Source of the DNA: Flavobacteriaceae bacterium
GTDB lineage: Bacteria > Bacteroidota > Bacteroidia > Flavobacteriales > Flavobacteriaceae
DNA: 21,813 nt
Assembly (NCBI GenBank): GCA_030613745.1
Contig: JAUWLK010000012.1
Location: forward strand, 1 to 21,813
Direction: 5' to 3'
The notes beneath the pieces were generated by a model that did not search any database, was not told the DNA's origin, and was given only the letters and a program-made list of their open reading frames with translations. A program made the position numbers and the translations under genes. Positions 16,498-21,813 of the stretch are shown here, in pieces. Every line of letters begins with the position of its first letter. Position 1 is the stretch's first letter.

Positions 16498-16551
16498 AAC
16501 CTGCCTTGCAACTCGCCATAATAATATTTGGCAAGGTATGCAGGGCAGGTT
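16498..16551 (+). terminator. 13-bp GC-rich hairpin, probable terminator
   Basis: AACCTGCCTTGCA (16498-16510) pairs with TGCAGGGCAGGTT (16539-16551), with one G-T wobble. An inner GCC/GGC pair tightens the loop. The sequence TTATTATTAAA follows. It stands out in this AT-rich DNA and sits 56 bases after the DUF1080 stop and 24 before the next gene. The downstream genes may thus be expressed at a lower level or separately. Confidence 0.5.
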
Positions 16552-16575
16552 TATTATTAAACAATTTAAATATTT

Positions 16576-17718
16576 ATGAGAAAACTTAGGATGGGAATGA
16601 TTGGTGGAGGGATAGATTCTTTTATTGGAGATGTACATCGTAAAGCTGCTTCCCTAGATGGTATGATTGATCTTGTTTGTGGGGCATTTAGTAGTACTAA
16701 CGAAAGGTCAAAAATATCTGGTAAATCACTTTTTTTGTCTGAGGAACGTTGTTATGGTAGTTTTGAAGAAATGATTTTATCAGAATCTACTTTGCCAGAA
16801 AATAAACGTATGGATTTTGTTGCTATTGTAACACCCAATCACATGCATTTTTCTCCAGCTAAAATGGCTTTAGAAAATGGATTTCATGTAGTTTGTGATA
16901 AACCGATGACTTTAACTATAGAAGAAGCAGAAGAACTTGAAAAATTAGTAGCATCAACTGGATTGTTGTTTGCATTAACACATAACTATCCAGGAAGCCC
17001 AATGGTAAAACAAGCTCGGGCAATGGTTTTAAATAATGATTTGGGTAAGATAAGAAAAGTACAAGTACAATATTTACAAGGCTGGTTAGCAACATCTATT
17101 GAAAAAACAGGACAAAAACAAGCCTCTTGGCGTGTTGATCCATCAAAATCTGGTGTGGGTGGTGCTTTAGGTGATATTGGCACACATGCTCAAAATTTGG
17201 TAGAATATATTACAGGATTACATATAAAAGAATTGGCTGCTGACCTGAGTAGATTTGGAGATGATCGTGTTTTAGATGATGATGGAAATATATTATTACG
17301 ATTGGAAGATGGTGCTAAAGGGAGCCTGTCATTTTCTCAAATTGCAGTTGGTGAAGAAAATAATTTAGCTATTAGAGTGTATGGTGAAAAAGGTAGTTTA
17401 GAATGGTGTCAAGAAAATCCAAATCAATTGGTTACACGTTGGCTCGATAAAACAAAAACTATTTTTACTCCTAATGGAAATAACCTTTATCCAGAATCTA
17501 TAGTAGCTTCTCGAATTCCAGCTGGGCATCCTGAAGGATATATAGAAGCATTTGCAAATGTATATAAAAACTTCGCTACACATCTTATAGCAATAATATC
17601 AAATAAAAAAATAGAAATACCTGATTATCCTACAGTTGGTGATGGTGTGAGAGGAATAAAATTTATATATGCCTCTGTAAAAAGTGATAAAAATAATTCA
17701 GCTTGGATAAAAATTTAA
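16576..17718 (+). CDS. Cytoplasmic Gfo/Idh/MocA-family oxidoreductase
   Basis: This 380-residue protein has no leader, unlike its exported relative at 14016-15527, so it acts in the cytoplasm with free NAD(P). The Rossmann fold starts at residue 7 (GMIGGGIDSFIG, 7-18). The catalytic lysine lies in DKP (108-110), and the D-x3-H pair is in GDIGTH (Asp200, His204). The C-terminal substrate domain is the usual length. Relatives oxidise or reduce sugars, inositols and keto-sugars. In this setting it most likely reduces or oxidises an imported 3-keto sugar, returning it to central metabolism. It follows a strong hairpin and precedes the glycerate kinase by 72 bases on the same strand. Confidence 0.87.
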   Translation: MRKLRMGMIGGGIDSFIGDVHRKAASLDGMIDLVCGAFSSTNERSKISGKSLFLSEERCYGSFEEMILSESTLPENKRMDFVAIVTPNHMHFSPAKMALENGFHVVCDKPMTLTIEEAEELEKLVASTGLLFALTHNYPGSPMVKQARAMVLNNDLGKIRKVQVQYLQGWLATSIEKTGQKQASWRVDPSKSGVGGALGDIGTHAQNLVEYITGLHIKELAADLSRFGDDRVLDDDGNILLRLEDGAKGSLSFSQIAVGEENNLAIRVYGEKGSLEWCQENPNQLVTRWLDKTKTIFTPNGNNLYPESIVASRIPAGHPEGYIEAFANVYKNFATHLIAIISNKKIEIPDYPTVGDGVRGIKFIYASVKSDKNNSAWIKI

Positions 17719-17790
17719 AACACCAAATGAGTTTAAAAATTTTAAAGAATTATAGCTAAAATATATTCTAAAAAACAAGATTTTTTATAT

Positions 17791-18936
17791 ATGAAAATCG
17801 TTCTCGCTCCAGATAAATTTAAAGGTTCTTTAACAGGAATTGAATTTTGTAATGCTGTAGAAGATGGATTAAAATTAATTTTACCACATGCTAAAATAAT
17901 AAAACTTCCTTTGGCAGATGGTGGCGATGGAACTATAGAAATACTGGATTACCATTTAAAGGGTATGCGTATAAAAATTAAAGCAAATGACCCTTTATTT
18001 AGAAAAATAAAAGTTTCATATCTGTATATTGAATCATCAAAAACTGCTTTTGTTGAAATGGCAGAAGCTTCAGGTATGAGGTTATTAACCAATGAGGAAC
18101 AGAATTGTTTCATAACGACAACATTTGGAACAGGAGAAATTATTCAGCATGCTATAAAAAAAGGAGCTAAAACTATTGTGTTAGGTATTGGTGGGAGTGC
18201 AACTAATGATTGTGGTATAGGAATGGCTAGTGCATTAGGGTTTAAGTTTAAAGATAAAAATGGTACTGAGTTAATTCCTATAGGGAAGAATTTATCAAAA
18301 ATTGACAAAATAGATATCTCAAATGTAAATAAAGCTCTGAATACAGTTACATTTAAAGTTGCATGTGATGTTACAAATCCATTATATGGAAAAGAAGGTG
18401 CAGCTTTTGTGTATGCTTCTCAAAAAGGAGCCTCATCTGAAGAAGTAAATTTATTGAATGATGGTTTAGAAAATTTTGCAAATTTGCTATTAGAATATTT
18501 TAATATTGATGTCCAAAAAATAAAAGGAGCAGGTGCAGCAGGAGGGATGGGAGCAGGAGCCCTAGTATTTTTGAATGCGAATTTACTTTCCGGAATAGAT
18601 TTAATTAAAGAAATAACAGATTTTGATAAAAAAATAAAAAGTGCTGATTGGATTATTACTGGAGAAGGTAAATTAGACTCTCAAACTCTTTCAGGTAAAA
18701 CAATTCAAGGAGTTATAAGTTCGGCTAAAAACCAAAATATCCATGTTGCTGCTTTATGTGGAAGTATAACATTAGAAAAAGAAGTTTTAAATAATTTAGG
18801 AATTTTATATGCTGATTCTATAATAGAAATAGCATCAAACCTTGATGATGCAATGACAAATAGTTATAATTATTTATCTGTCATCACTTCAAAATTTGCT
18901 AAAAGTATATTAAATAATTCTATATTTAAAAAGTAA
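17791..18936 (+). CDS. Glycerate kinase
   Basis: This 381-residue protein belongs to the GlxK/PF02595 glycerate kinase family. It starts with the diagnostic MKIVLAPDKFKGSLTG, followed by LPLADGGDGT. Further in come GIGGSATNDCGIGMA, ACDVTNPLYG, GAGAAGGMGAG and the C-terminal TGEGKLDSQTLSGK. Family members phosphorylate D-glycerate with ATP to 2- or 3-phosphoglycerate, feeding lower glycolysis. Length and motifs are complete. The GntP-family permease starts 33 bases downstream, so the pair probably forms an uptake-and-phosphorylation module. No tartronate semialdehyde reductase or aldolase is present, so glycerate would have to arrive from outside or from another locus. Confidence 0.92.
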   Translation: MKIVLAPDKFKGSLTGIEFCNAVEDGLKLILPHAKIIKLPLADGGDGTIEILDYHLKGMRIKIKANDPLFRKIKVSYLYIESSKTAFVEMAEASGMRLLTNEEQNCFITTTFGTGEIIQHAIKKGAKTIVLGIGGSATNDCGIGMASALGFKFKDKNGTELIPIGKNLSKIDKIDISNVNKALNTVTFKVACDVTNPLYGKEGAAFVYASQKGASSEEVNLLNDGLENFANLLLEYFNIDVQKIKGAGAAGGMGAGALVFLNANLLSGIDLIKEITDFDKKIKSADWIITGEGKLDSQTLSGKTIQGVISSAKNQNIHVAALCGSITLEKEVLNNLGILYADSIIEIASNLDDAMTNSYNYLSVITSKFAKSILNNSIFKK

Positions 18937-18969
18937 TAATCAATATGCGTTTTATAAAAAATAAGTAAA

Positions 18970-20292
18970 ATGGAAATATTAATTGCATTAATTGTTGTTG
19001 TAATTTTAATGGTAGTTGCTGCCACTAAGTTTAATTTTCATCCTTTTTTATCTTTATTACTTGCGGGAATTGTAATGGGATTTGTTGGAGGTTTGACTGA
19101 AACAGAAGTAACAAGTACACTAATGAATGGATTTGGTAAAACACTTGGTAGTATAGGTATTATTATAGCGTTTGGTACAATTATAGGTGCGTATCTTGAG
19201 AAAAGTGGAGGAGCTAAAACCCTGGCAAATTGGGCGCTAAAAGTTATAGGCAAAAACAGATCTCCTTTAGCAATGAATATTACCGGATTTATTGTTTCTA
19301 TTCCGGTGTATTGTGATTCGGGTTTTATTATCCTTTCTTCTTTAAATAAAGCCATAAGCAAAAAAACAAAAATTCCGTTGGTAGTTTTGGGAGTTTCACT
19401 TGCTGCAGGATTGTATGCAACTCATGTATTTGTTCCGCCTACGCCGGGTCCTTTAGCAGCTACAGCTGCTTTAGATGCAGATCTGGGATTGGTAATTATG
19501 CTTGGTTTAATAGTTGCAATTCCGGTATCTCTTGTCGGACTTCTTTGGGCCAAATTTATTGGAAAGAAAATTAAAACAGAAGTACCTGTAGTCTTAGTTG
19601 ATGAAATTAAAATAGAAAAACTACCTAAAACAAGTTTGGCATTTACTCCGATTATAATACCAATTATATTGATTGCCCTTAAATCTATTTCAGGTTATCC
19701 AACGCATCCTTTTGGAGAAGGAACAATAGCTGGGATAATTAGTTTTATTGGAAATCCTGTAATAGCATTGTTTGTTGGAGTTTTTTTAGCATTTAAATTA
19801 AAAGGTAAAAACACAAAAGAAACACACTCTAACTGGGTGACGAGTGGGTTAAAAGAAGCAGGAATAATTATTTTAATCACTGGTGCCGGTGGTGCTTTTG
19901 GTGCAATACTTAGAGCAACTGGTATAGGAGATATTATTGGTTCAAGTTTTTCAAATTTGGAAATAGGTTTGCTTTTGCCGTTTATCATTGCTGCTGTGCT
20001 AAAATCAGCTCAAGGATCTTCAACAGTTGCTATTATAACTACAGCTGCAATAATAGCTCCAATATTAGAATCTTTTGGATTGGATTCATCTATAGGTCGG
20101 GCATTATCTGTTTTATCAATTGGAGCTGGTGCGATGACAGTATCACATTTAAATGATAGTTATTTTTGGGTGGTTGCTCAGTTTACCGAAATGGATACAG
20201 CTACTGCATTAAAAAGTCAAACAGTCTCTACCTTATTTCAAGGTATAACAGGAATTACCATTGTTCTGATTATAGGTTGGTTTTTTATTTAG
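18970..20292 (+). CDS. GntP-family sugar-acid:H+ symporter
   Basis: This 440-residue inner-membrane protein has about twelve hydrophobic segments and the hallmark GntP sequences. These are YCDSGFIILSSLNKAIS from residue 114, THVFVPPTPGP (151-161) and the late AQGSSTVAIITTAAIIAPIL and SHLNDSYFW motifs. Family members import gluconate, glycerate or related sugar acids with protons. Adjacency to the glycerate kinase makes a glycerate-like substrate the best guess, with gluconate the alternative since no gluconate kinase is seen. It is the last gene of the + strand arm. No clear terminator follows; the next element is an attC-like sequence. Antisense frames inside it are shadows. Confidence 0.91.
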   Translation: MEILIALIVVVILMVVAATKFNFHPFLSLLLAGIVMGFVGGLTETEVTSTLMNGFGKTLGSIGIIIAFGTIIGAYLEKSGGAKTLANWALKVIGKNRSPLAMNITGFIVSIPVYCDSGFIILSSLNKAISKKTKIPLVVLGVSLAAGLYATHVFVPPTPGPLAATAALDADLGLVIMLGLIVAIPVSLVGLLWAKFIGKKIKTEVPVVLVDEIKIEKLPKTSLAFTPIIIPIILIALKSISGYPTHPFGEGTIAGIISFIGNPVIALFVGVFLAFKLKGKNTKETHSNWVTSGLKEAGIIILITGAGGAFGAILRATGIGDIIGSSFSNLEIGLLLPFIIAAVLKSAQGSSTVAIITTAAIIAPILESFGLDSSIGRALSVLSIGAGAMTVSHLNDSYFWVVAQFTEMDTATALKSQTVSTLFQGITGITIVLIIGWFFI

Positions 20293-20322
20293 AATTATGT
20301 AGCCTTTATCGTACCCGCTTGC

Positions 20323-20454
20323 GCATAACAGTTTGTGTAAGATTAGTAACTGAGAGATAAGCAATTACTTTTCTCCGTAATCAATATTTTTTAAAAATAC
20401 AAAAACCATTGAGTTGAGCCTAAAATCCGTTATTAATTTTAACCGTTGTTGGGC
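20323..20454 (-). repeat. attC-like site at the 3' end of the Fic gene
   Basis: Read on the - strand, the segment begins four bases after the Fic stop codon with GCCCAAC (20454-20448), an exact match to the integron R'' box RYYYAAC. It ends with GTTATGC (20329-20323), six of seven positions of the R' box GTTRRRY. At 132 bp it falls within the length range of known attC sites (about 57-141 bp). The ends are partly complementary. The interior has no strong stem I could confirm by eye. Confidence 0.4.
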
Positions 20455-20457
20455 ACT

Positions 20458-21408
20458 TTAAATTTTGTATTTGGTTTTGTTTTTTTCTCCAATTTTCGAA
20501 AACAACTTCAATTCGACTCCTTTGTTTAAATCTCTACTGGCCGTAGCCGATGAAATATCTTTAAAAGTTTCCATGTAACTTTTTCTCGTAAACTCATTCT
20601 TATTTTTTTCGATAAAATAATTTAGCCTTTCAATTTGACTTAATTTTTTCGTTCTGAACTTTAAGGTATGCTCAAGTGAATTGTCAATTATGTTTAACAT
20701 ATATTCAATAAAAGCGGTAGATTTTCCTTGCTTATCACTGTCTGATAATGCTTTGTAATATTTTTTTTGAGATTTGCTAATAAGAGTTTCTAAAGGAATA
20801 AATTCAAATATCGAATATTCATTTTTTAAAATTAGTGTTTGCCATAGTCTTCCCATTCTCCCGTTACCGTCCATAAACGGATGAATAAATTCCATTTCGT
20901 AATGAAACACACAACTTTTGATTAAATCCAATTCATTTTTATTTTTTAGATATTTAAATAAATCTTTCATTAGGTAGGGTACGTTTCCATATGGTGGAGC
21001 AACATGTTCAACTTTACTTCCTTTTACAATTCCTACGCCTTGTTTTCTGTAGTCACCTGGTTTTTCGATTAGGTTTTGCATTAAATATTTGTGAGCCTTT
21101 AAAAAATCCTTTTCAGATTGAAAATCAAAATTGTTCAAGTTTTCATAAACATCTATTGTGTTTAATACTTCTGTAATGTCTTTTTTTGGGCCAACCACTT
21201 TTCGTTTTTCGAGGATTGCAGTTATTTGTTCTTCAGATAAAGTATTCCCCTCAATTTTTAAAGAATTATGGATTGTTTTAATTCTGTTCTGTTTTCTCAG
21301 TAGAGGAGAAGGCTTATCTAGCAAGTTTGCATTTATTTCACCTATTTTTTCTGAAATAGAAGTTACTAATTTTAAAATTTTAGGAGTAATATCGTAAGGA
21401 GGCTTCAT
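20458..21408 (-). CDS. Fic family protein (probable AMP-transferase) with C-terminal winged helix
   Basis: Fic enzymes transfer AMP, or sometimes other groups, from nucleotides to target proteins. The active-site motif HPFMDGNGRMGR is complete, with the catalytic histidine at about residue 176. The N-terminal part (PPYDITPKI) matches the Fic_N domain. An inhibitory-helix motif S-x3-E-G (SLKIEG, 49-54) marks a class II self-inhibited enzyme. The flap KVEHVAPPYGNVP precedes the core. The last 60 residues resemble a winged helix (FKDISSATASRDLNKGVELKLF). ATG codons exist at 21420 and 21408. I chose 21408 because the promoter places transcription near 21425, so only that start leaves a leader, and it opens with the family's usual MKPPY. 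The gene is bracketed by attC-like sites, has its own promoter, and has no antitoxin gene beside it. Confidence 0.9.
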   Translation of the reverse strand: MKPPYDITPKILKLVTSISEKIGEINANLLDKPSPLLRKQNRIKTIHNSLKIEGNTLSEEQITAILEKRKVVGPKKDITEVLNTIDVYENLNNFDFQSEKDFLKAHKYLMQNLIEKPGDYRKQGVGIVKGSKVEHVAPPYGNVPYLMKDLFKYLKNKNELDLIKSCVFHYEMEFIHPFMDGNGRMGRLWQTLILKNEYSIFEFIPLETLISKSQKKYYKALSDSDKQGKSTAFIEYMLNIIDNSLEHTLKFRTKKLSQIERLNYFIEKNKNEFTRKSYMETFKDISSATASRDLNKGVELKLFSKIGEKNKTKYKI

Positions 21409-21409
21409 T

Positions 21410-21432
21410 GATAGTATCATTTGATAGTATCA
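21410..21432. promoter_or_regulatory. Paired palindromic operator at the Fic gene start
   Basis: TGATAGTATCA occurs twice (21410-21420 and 21422-21432), separated by one base. Each copy is a perfect palindrome around a central base. The pair covers the predicted transcription start and touches the -7 box. A degenerate third copy, TGATATTTTCA (21449-21459, nine of eleven matches), overlaps the -33 box. This is the layout of a repressor site. The Fic protein's own winged-helix tail is a natural candidate to bind it. Confidence 0.6.
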
Positions 21433-21460
21433 AAAGTAATTTATTTTTTGATATTTTCAA
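21431..21460 (-). promoter_or_regulatory. Bacteroidota-type promoter of the Fic gene
   Basis: On the - strand, TTG (21460-21458) is followed after exactly 19 bases by TACTTTTG (21438-21431). This matches the Bacteroidota promoter TTG-N19-TAnnTTTG at every defined position. Transcription should start near 21424-21426. Confidence 0.65.
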
Positions 21461-21486
21461 TTGAAACGAGAAATATTTTTTATGTT

Positions 21487-21542
21487 GCCCAACCGGTTTG
21501 TATAGGCGGTCGTTTTAATGCCGCTTATACTTTGTTAGCAGC
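21487..21542 (-). repeat. Short attC-like hairpin site upstream of the Fic gene
   Basis: Read on the - strand, this runs from TGCTAAC (21540-21534) to GTTGGGC (21493-21487). GTTGGGC is an exact match to the integron R' box GTTRRRY; TGCTAAC matches R'' at five of seven positions. Between them a 10-bp stem (GTATAAGCGG with CCGCCTATAC, one wobble) closes an 11-base loop. The length of about 56 bp is at the short end for attC. The site lies 12 bases beyond the stop codon of the gene at the window edge. It is clearly more GC-rich than its surroundings. Confidence 0.45.
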
Positions 21543-21553
21543 TTTTATTTTAT

Positions 21554-21813
21554 TTATTCCCTGCCCTCTAGAGGGATAATCCATATGTTCTTTTCTAGAT
21601 CAACTGTCCCTCCTATATCCTCTTTTATAATTCTATCTGTCATTTTTAAACGTTTTTGAGCCATACTTTCAAAAGTATCGATACCTTCATTGGTGAAATT
21701 TTGTCTGGTTCTATGAATATTATATCGATTTGAGAATTTTCTGCCGAAAGTTTCTTCTATGCCATCTTTTCCAATCATAAAACCAATTAATCCGCCCCAA
21801 GTTGCAGTTGGAT
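21554..21813 (-). CDS. 3' end of an unrecognised gene, cut by the window edge
   Basis: The reading frame is open from the window edge and stops at 21554, giving about 85 C-terminal residues. An ATG at 21778 exists, but the frame continues upstream of it (PTATWGGLIGFMIGKDG), so the true start is probably outside. The visible part begins with a glycine-rich, weakly hydrophobic stretch. A charged, probably helical region follows (RYNIHRTRQNFTNEGIDTFE, then KRLKMTDRIIKED), and the protein ends in a short beta-like segment (KNIWIIPLEGRE). I do not recognise the family. An attC-like site follows directly, in the same orientation as the Fic gene and its site, so this may be another cassette gene. 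Confidence 0.5.
   Translation of the reverse strand, partial: PTATWGGLIGFMIGKDGIEETFGRKFSNRYNIHRTRQNFTNEGIDTFESMAQKRLKMTDRIIKEDIGGTVDLEKNIWIIPLEGRE

Noticed and set aside
19038..19988. Two long - strand frames inside the GntP gene
   Set aside because: They are antisense to GntP signature motifs and have the proline/isoleucine-rich composition of shadow frames.
20166..20360. 64-codon + strand frame overlapping the GntP 3' end
   Set aside because: It runs in another frame through GntP coding sequence and then through the attC-like site; no leader and no recognisable motif.
20991..21397. Two + strand frames antisense to the Fic gene
   Set aside because: They are mirror images of conserved Fic domain sequence, with no promoter or family resemblance, so not a plausible antitoxin.
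1..21813. CRISPR array, retron, defence island, transposon or tRNA genes
   Set aside because: I looked for regularly spaced repeats, reverse transcriptase, nuclease and transposase motifs and cloverleaf-like sequences and saw none; the only repeats are the hairpin duplication, the operator and the attC-like sites.

Overview
The window looks like a chromosomal segment of a member of the Bacteroidota, most likely the Flavobacteriia. The DNA is very AT-rich. Leaders are A-rich rather than Shine-Dalgarno-like. One promoter (upstream of the Fic gene) fits the Bacteroidota pattern TTG-N19-TAnnTTTG exactly, and every recognisable protein has a flavobacterial flavour. I cannot name a genus. No rRNA, tRNA, CRISPR array, transposase or integrase gene is visible.

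Bases 1-8254 are mostly housekeeping. After a terminator comes a + strand run: a SprT-like metalloprotein, mannose-1-phosphate guanylyltransferase and a DUF389 membrane protein. It converges on a - strand MlaE/MlaF-type ABC transporter pair. A 943-base gene-poor gap follows. It holds a tandem duplication of about 103 bp, each copy with a terminator-like hairpin. Beyond it lie a DEAD-box-type RNA helicase (motif II reads DEVD) on the - strand and, divergently, a ChaN-family secreted protein.

Bases 8422-20292 form the functional core: a carbohydrate locus with the gene content of oxidative (3-keto) glycoside catabolism. The - strand arm encodes a GMC-type dehydrogenase, its Tat-exported small subunit (gluconate 2-dehydrogenase subunit 3 family) and an exported DUF1080 protein (3-keto-disaccharide hydrolase family). 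An AraC-type regulator diverges from this arm. The + strand arm encodes a Tat-exported TIM-barrel isomerase/epimerase-like protein, a Tat-exported Gfo/Idh/MocA oxidoreductase, a DUF1080 lipoprotein, a cytoplasmic Gfo/Idh/MocA oxidoreductase, glycerate kinase and a GntP-family permease. The inferred logic is that a glycoside is oxidised at C3 in the periplasm, the 3-keto compound is cleaved there by DUF1080/TIM-barrel enzymes, and products are reduced or rearranged. Small sugar acids would enter through GntP, with glycerate phosphorylated into glycolysis. No classical glycoside hydrolase and no SusC/SusD pair is present.

Bases 20293-21813 look like an accessory segment read on the - strand. 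A class II-type Fic protein has a clear promoter covered by repeated palindromes. It is flanked on both sides by sequences resembling integron attC sites, followed by the 3' end of an unrecognised gene that runs off the window. Two gene-plus-site units in the same orientation suggest a cassette-like array.
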